Shown: in pieces, positions 22,341-36,189 of the stretch
Position numbering within the stretch: position 1 is the stretch's first letter
Layout: each line of letters starts with the position of its first letter
Assembly: GCF_035582795.1 (NCBI RefSeq)
Contig: NC_134396.1
Coordinates: 29,369,683-29,433,682 of the forward strand
Length of the DNA: 64,000 nt
From: Mycteria americana
Taxonomy: Eukaryota; Chordata; Aves; Ciconiiformes; Ciconiidae
Direction of reading: 5' to 3'
Notes under the pieces: generated by a model
Told to the model about the DNA's origin: nothing
Databases searched by the model: none
The model's input: only the letters and a program-made list of their open reading frames with translations
Program-made: the position numbers and the translations under genes

Positions 22341-25300
22341 CGGCGTTTGCCTGGCCTGACTTTGTAAATCAGCAATAAACATGAGCTTTTTGAAAATTTT
22401 GTTCTCTGGCTCCAGAGTACGGCCGAAATCTCAGTAATGAGGATCGGTCCTGTTCCTTTAGGCACGGTATTGCAGGAGGGTCGGGGTGGGTGTTTCACCA
22501 GTCTTCGAGTTGTTTCATAATACAAAATCTGTGTGCTATAGTCCGTAAGGGTACAATTTCTGAATCAGGTTCTGACTCAGCGTGCTTTGGGGATAAATCT
22601 AAAATGGTTTCGTAGAAGTCAGGGGAATTTCTTTGGATTTAGAGATTTGAGTCCGAGACCAGTGTAATATGCCTTTTTGGTTGCTTGTTTGCAACTAAAT
22701 GCAAAATCTCTGGTTATTTCCTACTAATCGTCATTGCAGGCATCTTCAGGGAGCCGTCTTGGTCACTGCAAGCAGTCTGTAGGTGCAGGCATGCAAGATA
22801 CAGCAGCTGTTACGCTTTTTAACACCTGCATTTTTCCCTTTCTTGTCCATCTCATCTCTTTCACCTGATCTCTTGTTGCACTGTGGGGAAATGTTCCCGA
22901 AAGAATGATCCCTAATACAAGAATTCATCCAAATGCTGATCCTCAATGCCTTGCAACTTACACCAATACCTGTTATGACTCTGAATGCCATGGGATATGT
23001 CAAGTTCTGCATGGGCCCATGCAGGCATCAAATGACATTGTGTCTCACCTTTCATACCACATTGTGCTGCATCATTGGTAAAACAAGCTTCACAAGAAAC
23101 CTGGCGTACTCATGACAGATGTGGTGAGAAGCGGTTAAGGGTGCCTGAGCCCATCCTGCAGCACCCCTCTGCTGCTGCTACTTTGCTATTTCCCCCCCTG
23201 CTACCTACAGTGCTATCAGAAGCCCAGGAATCATCATTGCTGTACTGAGTTCTGGTACCAAAAATAAGAATTACAATGTCTGTGTCATGCACATTTAAGA
23301 AGCAGGCAAGCTGAAGTTCAGTTTTCAACAACAGAAGTCTCAGTTCTCCATTATTGTAAGCTAATGAGCATGCCTCTGCAACAGCAGAGGTAAACATCTT
23401 TTTTGGAAGAAGCATGGTGTGAAAGGTCTCTGCATGCTGTTCTGTCCTTCAGATGACACTCTCAAGCTGATTGTCATCTGTCATTTAGAAGGCAGGAAGA
23501 GTTTTAGCTGGCTGGAACCAAAATACCAGGTTTCTGATGCCAGATTTAGCAGCCTCACATCAGATGACCCAGGGATTTTGGGGCCCAGCCTTGACTTTCA
23601 CAGATTGTATGCAGGCCATAAAGACAAATTCATGTATGAGAATGACTCACAAGTAGGTTGCAAGACTGATCTGTTCATTGGCTTGTTTTCAGTATGAGTG
23701 AGAAATCCAGGACTTAGTCGTGCTGACCTTGCTCTAGGGAGTAATCCTTTTGACTAGGGATTAATCCCCAGGTGAAATATGGATTGACATTGCCGGTATG
23801 AATGAAGCTTCCCAGATAGGACCAAAAAAATTGCAAGTTTTAAGAATACTGAATGATTCCTTTGGTTCTTATTCACATAAGAACTTGTGTATGATGTGCT
23901 GTCATAATAGAACCCTAAATCATACCAGGAACAATTTCAGGTTGCTGTGTCCTTTAACCCAGTTTAGCATTGTGAAGTCTTGAAGTCTCTGGTTTAGAGA
24001 GACTTCTTTCTGTCTTTAATGCTATTATTCTTCTTGTAACATTAGTACCCCTTACACACAGAGAGTTTATGGTTATGAGTGTACAATATTATTAATACAA
24101 GATACAGTTCCAGTTAGAAGTATAAAGATTTGTGGCACCATTTAAATGTTATAAAAAAGTTTTTCTTTCCTCCAGAAGAAGTCTGCTTTCCATAGCACAA
24201 CTTAAAATTATGTGAATTCCATGTCTGGGTTGTTTTATACAACGTAAGCATTTTGGTTTAATTCATCGTTTTTTGACTTGTAAAATGTCCAAGTAACCTG
24301 CATGAAATACTGCCGTTCTGTTTTTTACTAGAAGCCATGCTGAAGAACTCAATGCCTGTCAAATTCTGTGCACCAACTGCAACAGCAGTGGGTCATTGAA
24401 AAGCAGGAGGAAACTTTGCTCCTTCTAGAATGAATGGACTGTTCACGCTTTTGCCTTTCAGAACAACTTTTAACGGTTTTACCTCTGTGCAGCATCATAA
24501 AGTCTGGAAGAAATATTCCTCAGTTTGTAAAAGGAGGGTGAGTCTGGAAGTCGTGACATTTCATGCAGAATTACAAGATGTTAGATTGACAAGTATGGAG
24601 CAGGTTAGATCATTCATTTACTGCTATTACCCACGGAGCACCTAAGAAGGAGAAGTAACCCCATTTGAATGTTAACTGTGCTGCTGCAAATCTGTGAGAC
24701 ATCCTGGAGCTAAGAAGATTGTTCCAAAGAGTGTTTTTCGAGAAATGGGTAACTAAGTGCTGTGCCACCAAATGGTCCCTTTTGATTTAGGCATGCAAAC
24801 TCCTCTGCCATTAGTCCTATGTCAGTGTGACCAAGAGACTGTTGCTTCCTGCAGTTCTGTGTACAGTTTTAAAACCACCAGAATCATTTTGGGTGAGAGA
24901 GATTTGACAGTCTGGGGCATTTGAACAGAGTTGTTTTAAAATAGCATGAGCTTTGTTTCCACATGACTGCATTCATTGCATAATATGGCTCTTGTGAGGC
25001 ACAGTCAAAACTAAGCTTTCAGAAAGTAATAATTTCATAGGGAAAGAAATGAACAAAAATGCTGGGAATGGCCACATCCGAGGTTCCCCTGGGAACCACT
25101 GAATAAATGTGACTGACATTTAAATAGCAGTCCGAATGTGGTGATTTGAACCAAAAGGCCTGTAATATGATTTATTTTCTACCACTGTATTCTGCTTTTA
25201 TGATACAACATGGTTTAATTTATCTTAACACCAAGGCAGAAGTCACCAGTTTATACCGTTTTATAGAGATACAGGTTTATTACTGAAAGAAACAGCTGAA

Positions 25301-28300
25301 GAAAGGACTTCCACTCCACTCATAGTTGTCAGTAGCTTGTTACATGCCCTGACTTTTAGGTGGAAAGTACCCTGCTTCCCTTTTTAACAAGGCAGCCTGT
25401 GAAGGGCACAGTAAGAGATTGACCCTAGTGTTTAATAAGAAGCAAATGAGACTCCTGTCTTGCTATGCTATTAGCCACATAGCACAAAATCCTGTGGGCT
25501 TCATAAGGATTGTGCATTGATTCCAATCTGTGTACATAGGTTCATGTGCAAAAAAGAGCACATTAGGGTTGAGGCAGAGTTTGAAAACATCGATGATCTG
25601 TTTTGAAAGTGTCCTGAAAGAGTGTCTGCTTATTAGCATGGATCCAGCAAACCTTCTGAGTGTGTGCATCGAGTGTGAACTTGTGAGCAGTTCCATTGAA
25701 ATCAGTGGGAATACGAGTGTGATGGAAATTCATCTCTTTGTCAAATTATTTTTATATTGTGGTTCATCTAGCTGAATGTTTTTTGAATTCCTTGGTCAGA
25801 AGCATGTAAAATATTTTTCACTGGAATGGGTGAAGAAATCCTCCTTTATATACAATGTTTTCTACACTTGCTAAACTCTCAAACTGCAACTATCCAATTG
25901 TTACCATTCGTTTCATACTGATAGAGAATGTGGACAGTGACGTGTTGATATCAGTATTTTCCTAAATCCCCATCAAGCCCCATATTCATATTATGTTCCT
26001 GACTGTCCCGTAATGTTGAGTGGGGCCTGGGCGTGCTTGCCACCGAGGCTTTTCCAGTGAAAGCACCTCACCTCTCTTTTCCAGCTGACTCTGATTGAAG
26101 CTGGACTCACACTGGGTCTGCTTATCTCCTTCCATGTTTCCTCTCAGCCTTACCCACCCAATTACGGTCAGTTCCCATGTATGTAAAGGTATGTATGTGA
26201 GCTGGTCTGGGAAGTTGGACAATGCTATATTTTTCCTAGTGTGGCTGCTGCACTGTGTGTTGCTTGTGTTGGACTTAAAGGGCTCCCTCCTCCTGTGGTG
26301 TGGAAGCTTGTGAGCAGGTGGAGGAAAGAGGAAAGAGAGCCTTTTGCAAGGTGGTGTGGCTCTGAGCATAGTGCCCAAACTGGCTGTTAGAAACCTCTCT
26401 TCCAGAGCCGTGTAACACTGGCAGTCTCGGTTTCTCTCAGTGGGGGGGTGGTACAGTTTGGGATCAAGGAAGAGGAGCAAATTTTTCATCTGGGAATGAA
26501 GACTATTTTTAGAAAAAATATTTACTTAGCTGTGGAGGGGATTATTTCCCCAGCAGGTAGGGAAATTCCTTCTCTTTGTGCACTCTAGCTTGATTGCCAG
26601 ATACAGTATTCACATTTGGCATCATTCCCATGTGTCCTTTTATTGATATTACATAATTGAAAGGGTGAAAAATTGACCTTAATCTAAATTGCCCTGTAGT
26701 TGGATACTGTGTAACCCTTCTGAGTTGTTGATGGCTTAAACAGTCTGCTCCAGTTTCTAACCCTGTTTCTAAATCTATTTGAAAGAACTGCTGCTCTGTG
26801 TACAAAAAAGATAATGGCTTCTGTTTTGGGGAGGATTTCTCAAGCATCTGTCACTGCAGTATCTTTCCACCTGATATATGCAGTTTCCATTTTTATGTAT
26901 GTATGTATATATAAAGGTGGAGCACTGATTGACACCCATTTGCAATTTTTTTCCCAGTGATCTGTGGATGCTATGCTCAAAACAGAGCCTGCATCAGATT
27001 TTTGTTTTATACCTTGACTTTCATCTTCACTGGAAGTATTAAGCAGCAAGGAAGAACTGGCTGTGGTCATTCATGCAAAACAGTGTCTTTAAGATTTAAA
27101 TGTGCCCTCGTGACTAGCATACTGATTGATAGCATGCTTCATAAAAGTGCTGAAGCAGCGTAAACAGATTTAATGGAAGCAGATTTTGCAGAGGTTACTC
27201 TGCGGAAGATTCTGTAGTTTTATGTAGCTGTCAAGTGCAAATGTAAGGGAGGTGCTGGGGTGGTCTTACGATTTGTTATGGAGGATGGAGGGTCAAGGAG
27301 CTTGAACACTGACTGTCATGACCTAGTAGTGTGCCAGTGAAGTCTTTGACTTGAAAGCTCAACAGGAGGGAAGGCATTGAAAATCTACTTTGCAGGCCAC
27401 AAGGGGCTGTTGCCACTCTATGAGTACATCTGAAGAGAAATCGTGAATGGAGAGCATCTGGTGGGAGTTGCCCTGATGAAGCAGGCCCATGGCCCTCTTC
27501 TCAGTGGAAGTCTGTGGTACCCTCAGGGGCAGCTGAAACATCCAACATTTTCTCCTGGAACTAAAAAGTCTTGCTTTGTGCTAATTTCTGGCAACTGCTG
27601 TGAATCTGGTCCTCATTTTCTTCTCACTTCGTGGTTCTCTGATGGACAATGGTGGTGCTAATCCTCTCTTAAATATATGGAGGGGTGCAGACGAAAGAAA
27701 ACTGAGCTGCAGCATGGTGTTATTGTGGTCATCTTTGCGACAGCAGAATTACCTAGCCTTCAGTGTTTATCTAATCCTGCACTTAATCTTGGAGACAAAA
27801 TAGTAGCTTTTTTTAAACCTGAGGTTATAGCACATGTCACAGGAATCCATCCAACCCGTCACAGAAGTGATAGGAATTAAAATAACTTTTTTTTTTTTCT
27901 CCTGAAGCAGAGAAAGAAGATGGAAGTTCATATTTGCTGTGCTAACATTTTTCACAAGCTTTCCGTTTAGGGAGGCTTTATAGACCTGTATGGGAGAAAA
28001 TAAAAAATAAGAAGTGGCTGTTTGAAGTTCAGCATATTTTCAATTTGTCTATGGATGGAAACCACTGTGGCAGACCTGGACAGAATGATTCATGGATATC
28101 TAGTTGCAATTGATGTAATACTGATGATGCTCTTGTGCCCATGATGGAGGCCATATCGGTATAACTAAATAGCGTTTAAAAAAAAATTTCCTATTATGTA
28201 GGAAATTGGGCTGAAGTAGTTGTTGCAGCATCGCGTGGGTCACACCGAGGGCAGGAGTTTGCTCTCACCTTCTTTCCCCATCACGATTTTTCCACCAAAG

Positions 28301-30729
28301 AAGGGCTGTTACTTGATCCCAGCGAAGGTGCTGCTGAGGCAGCAGCAGCATAACCTTTCTAGTGGCAGTCTGTGAAGGTGACTTGGTGTGATGCCAGAGA
28401 GCCTCCTGAAAGAACGAGAAATTCAACCACTGGTTCGGCTAACGGGCCTGTCACCAGGGAAGGGCTGGTGAAGTGAATCCACATCTATTTCAAAATAGAT
28501 AGGTGCCACTAGCTGGGTTCGTTGTCAGCAAAACAGCACGTATCATATTGATGTGATTTCCATTGGGCTGTGTTTTGGCCGTATGTTCCTTGGGTTTGTT
28601 ATCGCTTTGTCAAATGGGGATACTATACTGAATCCTTTGTAAGCAGAAGTTCTAAAATAGAGAAAAATGTTGGCTTTCCCCCCGTTTTTCCCCTACTCTG
28701 ACTGCAGAAAAGCACTTCACACTGTTGAAATGTTTACCTCCTTCTCTGCCTTCTTCATCTTTTTGTGGATTTCAGTTTCATTTTTTGATAATTTGTGTTA
28801 TTTATTTATTTATCTATCAATTGTTATTTTTTTGATTGCCTAAATTCCAGTTCTTACTGACTGCAAAAAGTCTTTAAATGTGAAAACAATTTATCTAAAC
28901 ATTTTGAAATAGGGCTTGTTTTTCACCTTTGTATTAAGAAATTCGGTTAGTGTTGTGCAGTAACACTGAGGACACAATTTATTTTCCATTTTAAAGTATC
29001 CTTGTGCACTGGACATCACTTCTGTTCTGCTTCTGTGGGGAAGAGTGCCATCACAACAAAATAGGGTGATAACAGAACATGTTCCAAAAGAGGTGAAGGT
29101 TTGTTTTGCTTTTTTTTTTCCCCTAGAAAGAAAATTCTCCTGAAAATTAGTCTTGATTTCATCTTTTATGACTTTCAGTAGACTAACAGGACTTGCTCTT
29201 TTAAGCAGCACTAGCCAATTCAATATTTTTGCTGAGTTCTTTTCCAGTCTGTGCAATTTTCAGCCTTCAAGGTATGTGCCAAAAATTCCTTTTCATGCAA
29301 AATCAATCTAGATGCAGCAAAACAGTTAATAATCATAAGATATAAATGTCAAAAATAGTCTTGGTCTTTCCAGATGAGTCACTTAGAGCTTGTCCGTCTT
29401 GGAAATTTATGGCATCATAATCTAAGGACTGAGTCTGAAGTGCTGCAATTTTACAACTATAACTCTACAGTGAATGGATTTCTTTCTGCCAGTAGAAGAA
29501 CAGCTTTTCAACTTAATTGATTTTGTTTGGAAAGGGATCTGAGGACAGCAGACTAAGCCCCATCCTTCCATTGGAATGAGAGTGCATACAACTGGCCAAG
29601 GCATTAGAGATGACCAGTTAGTGTATTTTTCTCAACTAATTCACCAGCTGAATTTGTGTTTCTCTAGGAATGCTATCTTTGGCATTGAAACAGAGTTAGT
29701 TAAACCTGGGTCTTGCTCCAGTTGAAGTGAAAGGAGGTTTCAGTACTTAGGAGCAGGTTCTAATTGAGTTTTCTGTTGGTTGCTTCATCCCATTTCTTGC
29801 ATTGGCCAGGAATGGATGGAATTTGATTTTACTTTCTACTATTATGAAAGAAAATAAGAACTTTTAAAACAGAGCTGAGGCACGAGGAAGGTTCAATAAT
29901 ATGCAAATATTTTTAGGAACCAAAATGTATGAATGTGGAAATGTGCCTTGACATGCACAATAACTACATGCCTACATGGTTTACTGATTAGACTCCATAA
30001 TCCAAGGAGCCTTCCACAAGGATTAGTGAATGGAAGTTTGTCTCTCAGGAAGGATGGCTGGATCTTATGGTACCTCTATTATTTATGGTCTAAATTTGGT
30101 TTTTAAAATACGACCATATTGCTCTGAGGCTGGTGGGGAAATCTCCTTCCTTCTCCACAAAGGTGCTGAAAAACATCTTGCCATATATGAGGCAAATCCA
30201 CCACTGTCAGAAGTGGATATGACTGTTGCAGGCAGTAGGCATAATATGCCATACATCTGGCCTGTCTTAAGTATAGACAGGTAAAATGTGAATTTCTGGA
30301 GGAGGGGAAGACTTAATTGCTGAAAGCAGAGGCAAGCTTAGATAAACAATGTAGATCTTTAACTTTTTTTATGCAGAAAAATATATTTTCCACTGTCAAT
30401 TTTGTTTGGTTTGTTTCACCTATGTAAACTGCTACAAAAAGGGCACATGGCAGCAAAAGTTAAGCTTTGCATGGTAGGAATGGGATTCTCTTATGAAAGT
30501 AAGAGCCACAAATACCTGATATCAAAAGATACATAACTTCTTTTCTTTGTTTTGCAATGTTGTAATTCAAAATAATTTAAGTCAGGGTGATTTGGGACCT
30601 GTGAGTTTCACAGATGTCACATCCCTCCTTAAAGGTCTGCATTAGCATGTTTCAGAATGGCTGCATTTTGATGGCCAAAAAACCTGTAACGCTTGAAATA
30701 GACTGTAGAGCTTTTGGTGTTCTCTGGAG
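22341..30729 (+). other. Intron 1 sequence, nothing recognised
   Basis: About 8.4 kb of average AT-rich intronic DNA. Open frames are at most 167 codons (minus strand, 25986-26489), with no domain or splice support. No interspersed repeat was recognised. Short simple repeats occur, such as TATGTATGTATGTATATATA near 26895. Confidence 0.5.
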
Positions 30730-30808
30730 AGTATTCTGGCTTTTATTTAACTGTAAAGATGGGTGGGAGTAAGATACCCTAAAGGAAGATGAACGAGGAT
30801 GAAAGAGT
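30730..30808 (+). repeat. Inverted repeat, left arm (79 bp)
   Basis: Matches the reverse complement of 31852-31929 at 76 of 79 positions by hand alignment. The differences are one single-base indel and one substitution near 30739-30740 and one T/C substitution at 30790. A 49-base run (30741-30789) is perfect. Together the arms can form a long hairpin with a spacer of about 1.04 kb. Confidence 0.95.
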
Positions 30809-31851
30809 GGGGAGGTCCTCAACAGGAATGTTGAAAACTGAGCCGAGGCAAATTCTGTGCTCCGGTATGTATGGATAACTCTGACAACAGGCAGCAGAAA
30901 TGGCAGGCATTATTGAATAAAGCCAGCACTTGCTATTTCCTGCTTCATTAGCCTATGGTATCCAGGATCCTCAGCTCCTGATCTGGACACTGTGATACTG
31001 TGTATTCCAGCGCAGGAGAAAAGACGATCAGTGTTCCCAAAACACATACATCCGAAATAACACCAGTGGGTTAAAGAGGTCACCGTGGATTTAATGTCTG
31101 TCAGTATACGTGGAATCAAATGTGACTAAGGAGGGGAAAAGCCAACATTGTTTCTAAGATGACGAACCCATCTGTTGCAGATTTCCTGTCTCACGGGGAG
31201 AAAGAATAAGGAAAAGGAAATACTCCTCCGCTGCTCTGATTTGGGGATAGTCTTAACAAAAGCTGCTGGATGGTCACTGGAAAATAAGCGCTCCATGACT
31301 CAGGTGCTTGTTCCTTCTCCTAGGGAGAGTTTGATGTCCTGAGCAGGCTGGCAGAGCCTTTATGTTTTGCACATGGAAAGATTCCTGGCTTTCCAAAGTC
31401 GGGAAAGACTGCCAAAGGTTCTGCTAGGTTTTGATCAGCAAAGTGCCTGCTTCAAATCGTTGACTTATTCAAACAGTTCAGTGAAGTTCAAAACTCTCCT
31501 GGGCAGAAGCTGAGCTCTGTGTTAGTGTATTTCTGGGGCTCTCTGCAATGCCCTGACGTCTGTGCTGGGGCCTGAGGTGCTGTCAGTGACTGAAAGTACC
31601 TGTCTAGGCTGCACAGGCAAAATGCAGTAACAGATTTACTAGCTATACAGATGTATAGCTTTTAATGATTGAACGCAAGATTGTCCCAGTTTGTCGTGCT
31701 TCTCCATAACCCGGATGTAGGGGGTAGACTCTTACTTTAATGTGAGAAAGCATTGGTGCAGACTCTAAGATAAGAGTTTCAGTATATCTTTAGTTTTAGT
31801 ATATCTTTTTCTAAAGGAAAAGAGTGGAACCACATGAAGAGTTGAAGGACA
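30809..31851 (+). other. Spacer between inverted-repeat arms
   Basis: 1043 bp with no recognised gene or transposable element. It contains a short direct duplication near 31777-31809 (TTTCAGTATATCTTTAG followed by TTTTAGTATATCTTTTT). A polypyrimidine-CTAG|G acceptor-like site lies near 31302-31323. Weak similarity between the arms may continue inwards for about 10-20 bp (GTCCTCAAC against GTCCTTCAAC). Confidence 0.6.
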
Positions 31852-31929
31852 ACTCTTTCATCCTCGTTCGTCTTCCTTTAGGGTATCTTACTCCCACCCA
31901 TCTTTACAGTTAAATAAAAACAGAATACT
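31852..31929 (-). repeat. Inverted repeat, right arm (78 bp)
   Basis: Reverse-complement partner of 30730-30808. In a sense transcript the substitution pairs U30790 with G31870, so the stem stays continuous there as a wobble pair. The bases just outside the two arms do not form a matching target-site duplication (CTCTGGAG on the left, TGTGTTTT on the right), so a simple transposon origin is not supported. Confidence 0.95.
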
Positions 31930-34733
31930 GTGTTTTTTTCTGCTCTGTGCTGCTTAGGGCTTAGCATAAGTGACTAAATTATATATCCTCCTTCCCCATA
32001 TCACCGGTAATCTCTGGACATATGTGTGTTTGTGGCACTTAAAGTCTAGAAAGCCTCAGCTCCAGGAGCTGGGATTTTGGCTGTTGTGTTTCTTGATGCA
32101 CATCCTGGAGGTACTGGCCAAGAAAGCAGCTGAGCATGCTTGGGTTGAGTTTCTGACTGGGGCCTACTGGTACCACTGCAGAATCCATTTTAATAATAAA
32201 ATAAGTTCCTGAGATAAAACCAAATTGGAATGTGGATGGACTCAAATTTGAAAATATTTGCCAAACTATAGGAGAAAATTTAGTGATGTCCAAGGGCTGA
32301 CTTTACTGTCATATCTGTTGCTGTAATTTTGGCTCCGGTAGGGTAATTGCTGATTTACTCCTCTCATCTTGAGAACAAGACCACATCCCAAATCATACAT
32401 TAAAATCAGCCATATGGGATTTCTAGCAACTTTTATAAAAAGCAGACAGTCTTCCTAAGCAGATTTGGAAGGCTCTCTAGAGACATGCAGACATGGTGCT
32501 GTTATATCTTGTTCACTTGCATTCTGTGAAGGACTTTTTCTCTCTCTTCTTGCACAGCACATTGGAGCAAGAGAGGCTTGAAAATTTAATGAAGCTGCAA
32601 TAAAACAGACTATTCTAGTTCCATATTTTCCTCATTTGTGTTTGCAGATTAACTACACTTGTGTCCAGGGAAACTTCTTCATCTACAAGAACTTAAACAG
32701 ATTCACTGCTGTAGACTTTTTTCCCCCTGATTTCCTCCTGGTATTTCTTTCAAACCTTTGTAAAATATTATTACTGAGAATTGTTTTTCCTTTAAATGCT
32801 ATATTCATTTTCTTGCAATAAAATTAAATTTGGGAAGGTAAATTAAGCAGCTGGGGGAGAAGCCATGCATATCAAATGAGCTTTTTGTTAAAGAATGAAG
32901 ACCAGATCAGGAATATAACTAACAACCCTGTGGACAGCTGAGCCAGAGGCAAAACCTGCTTGAATCTTAGGGCTTTTGAGAGCATGTGAAGGAGCAGGTA
33001 GCAGAGAGCCAGCAAGAGGGAAGAGTAGGACCAGGTGTTGACGTTGCATGCTGTGTTTTAGGAATTTTATTAGCACTACACCGAAGACTTAACAGAAGAA
33101 CATGTGAGGGAGATTATGACTCTTTTACTCTAATGCAATGTCATGTAAGTAGTCATGGTAGGCCAGCACACTGTGGCTGTTATCACTGTCAGAAGTCAGC
33201 AGTTGGTTGGGGTGTCCATTTTCTGGCTTAGTCTCCACTGTTGCCCTTGAGAGTGACTGGGTTTGTGGTTATAGATTTAAGATGTGCAAAGCTGGAATGT
33301 CATGGTGTGAATAAGCATGGATGAGCTAATGCCAACCTGCTGCTTAGTATTCCCAGGTGAGAGCTGAGAGTGCTTTGAAGTGTCGTTACCCCATTTTTGC
33401 TTGCATGGGCTTGCCTTGGAGATTACCTTCTGTACATTGAAGAAGGAAGTAATAGCCATTTCTGGCTGCCCTATGCTAAGCTATGGGGAAGCCGTGAGGG
33501 AAAGATATAGGAACTAAGTCCTATCCTACCATAGATAAACCTACCTCCCTGACAAAAAAGCCCAGGGACTGGGGGGGGGGCGAGAAAAAAATAAATCAAA
33601 GCAGAGTTACAGCAACTTTGTTTCCTGCCACAGCCCTCCCCAGCCTGTGCCAACAGGGAAGACTCTGCAGTGCAGTCTTCTGCAACCACTTATCTTCCTA
33701 CATCTCTGCTGCAAAGTGACCAGGAGGGAGGGAAAAGCGACTTTTGCCTCTTTTTCTGTGCCATCCTTTGACATCTGAGGAATTTCTGGCAGCGTTTGTG
33801 GGCCTAGTTTCCTCTGCACCATCTCAATGTCACCAAGGAGCTGGGACTTAAGCAATTAAGTCATTGGGGCTATGATTGTGACTCCTTGGCTCTGTGATGA
33901 CTCCCAGAGCTCAGCATGCATTGAAGCCTGAACATATTGATGAGTGGGGTGAAGAAACCATTAACAATGGTCTAATTCCTTTTCTCTGTGTGATGGGACA
34001 TTTGTATCCCTGTAATAAGATGATACAGTGTATAGCAGTAACTGCAGCAAATACACTATTTTACTATGTATCTCATTATATGTCTCTCTGGTTCTATAGA
34101 GTCATTGTGACCTCTGCAGTCTTGCTTGATAGGGATGTGTGGATGTCAAAATTTTCAAGGCTGCTTGGATCTTTGAAGTTTTCAGAAAGCCCTTTTTGTT
34201 ACAGAGTGCATTCATGTAAATTGGATAGATATTTTTTTTTTCCTTAAATCTTTGTAAATCAAATGTCAGCTCCGTGGTGTACTTTACTGTCATGCTGCAG
34301 AAAGAATGCTTATCTATACTTATGCAAATAGCCTTCATGAGAGATCTGTTCCTTCTGTTTACTTGTGTTTTCTAGGGCTATTTTAATTTTCTGTGCATAA
34401 GACTTAATGGCATCGCTGAGCAGCATTGCAAGTGATCTTGGTTCTTTAATATGAACTAATCACTTGCAAAGAATTGTCCAAGCAGTGGACCTCAACCTGA
34501 ATAACCTGTGTTGTATTTCTTCAGTGGAGTGTTCAAAGGAGCTGCACGCAGCAGAGGTCCAGGAAGGCATGTGTCTAGGTAACAACACAGAAATTGCTTT
34601 GCCCTCAGACTGCTATAGCTCATGCTGCAAATAACTGTAAGGACAGGCATATCCCAGTGGCATCCTACATATACACCTAGTCCTCTACCTGTGTCCTTGC
34701 TGCTCTGTGGACAAAACCAGAGTGTGACAGACG
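31930..34733 (+). other. Intron 1 sequence, nothing recognised
   Basis: About 2.8 kb with only small unsupported open frames. It has a ten-G run at 33571-33580. No repeat family was recognised. Confidence 0.5.
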
Positions 34734-34821
34734 CTTCCTTTATACACCTTCCCAGATGCTTCCTTTATACACCTTCCCAGATGCTTCCTTTATACACCTT
34801 CCTAGATGCTCCCTTTATACA
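34734..34821. repeat. 25-bp tandem repeat, about 3.5 copies
   Basis: The unit CTTCCTTTATACACCTTCCC plus AGATG is present at 34734-34758, 34759-34783 and 34784-34808 (the third has one C-to-T change), with a diverged half copy at 34809-34821. Copies 1 and 2 are identical, which suggests a recent expansion and likely length polymorphism. Confidence 0.95.
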
Positions 34822-36189
34822 ACACTAACTTGCTATGCACAGTTTTACAGCTTGATTGCTTGAATGACATAATGAAAAGTAGCTGTGCCACTGAGACTAA
34901 CCCAGTTTTGCCTATTTTCAGATGCCTTGGCAGTTTGCTGCTTTTGGGGTGATGCTGTATGTGGCAATTACTCTTCCTCTGTTCTGGTCCTGGTCCTCTC
35001 TCAGGAACTATGAAACTCCTAGGAGCCATATAAATACATTACTTGTACTTGCTTTTTTACACTACAAATGTGTTTGTTTTTGTAGCAGTTCTTCTGCCCA
35101 CATAACCCTCATCTTCCCTGCTAATTTCACCTCCGCATGCTCTGTGGAAAGGTCTGTGAGTCACTCTCTGCTTCTCTGCATTTGGAGATGGATTTAAAAT
35201 TCTTGAATCCAATTAGAGTCTCCCCATAGACAGGCAAGCCTTTTTCATTTCAAGTTCCTCTGCTTTACTTGTTCTTGTGGAACTAGCAGTGAAATTACTG
35301 CAGTGCATCCCCAGATTCACAGATCTGTATATGATTATGTATCAAGCACTCCCAGCCATGAGGATGTGCACATTATACTCAGACAAAGGAGATACGTGCT
35401 TTTGTGTATGTGTCCATCTTTTTCATGTGTCAGCATAGGAGATATTTAGATGTGTACATCCTGCCTTTGGTAATCTGCAGCACCTCTTTGGGCAGACTTT
35501 AGAATTAAGTGGTAGGTCAGAGAAAATGACAAGCTACTGCTACCATCTGACCAGTGCGAAATATCTAAAAATGGTGCTTCTGTTGTATATGTGTCGGCTG
35601 CAAACACAAACAAAAGGGCAAAATGTAGATACTAGCAGAAAAGACATTAGCAAGCTTTTTTGAGCAGACTTAAGCAGAGCATTATCCTGTTACAAATTAA
35701 GGGATGAAAGTGGCTTCTGAAGAGGTGATTAATATTTTATGTTGCATATCCAAGATGCAAATTATGGTAGTTTAATGAGAGAAGCAGTGCTGTTTTGATA
35801 TATAGCACAGTCAGCCGTGAACATTTAAAAATCATGAGGTGGGCCATTATGATACTGAGAAGCTGGATTAAAAGCATGAGTTTAAAAAAAATACTTCTGG
35901 ACGGGTTTTGTATTGTTCTTGATTTGAAGCTTTGGGTGTTCATGTTTCCAAACCTTCCAACAAGCGCAGAGGCCAAATGCTTACTTTAATAGTCCATGAA
36001 GTAGACATTTTCAAGTAATCATTTGCCTCCAAGTTCTGGAGCTTTTAGGAAAATACTAAATAAAATTGCAAGATTTCAAAGTAATAAAAGCTCAGAAATT
36101 TCAAAGTCAGTAAAGTGCATTCCCCCATAGATTAAGTATAGTATATGGCCTTTTTCTTTCTGTTGTTGGTGTTGGGATAATATCCTTTC
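34822..36189 (+). other. Intron 1 sequence, nothing recognised
   Basis: About 1.4 kb of AT-rich sequence with small unsupported open frames and no repeat that I could identify. Confidence 0.5.

Noticed and set aside
20774..22525. Long open frames (up to 410 codons) on both strands across the CpG island
   Set aside because: GC-rich DNA lacks stop codons. The proteins are low-complexity Arg, Ala, Gly and Pro strings that overlap on both strands; only the 15 conserved endophilin codons are supported.
25986..26489. A 167-codon minus-strand open frame as a possible gene
   Set aside because: No domain, no repeat family and no convincing splice or promoter context; overlapping frames exist on the other strand and the length is possible by chance.
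30730..31929. A non-autonomous DNA transposon with 79-bp terminal inverted repeats
   Set aside because: No matching target-site duplication lies outside the arms and no known terminal motif was recognised, so it is reported only as an inverted repeat.
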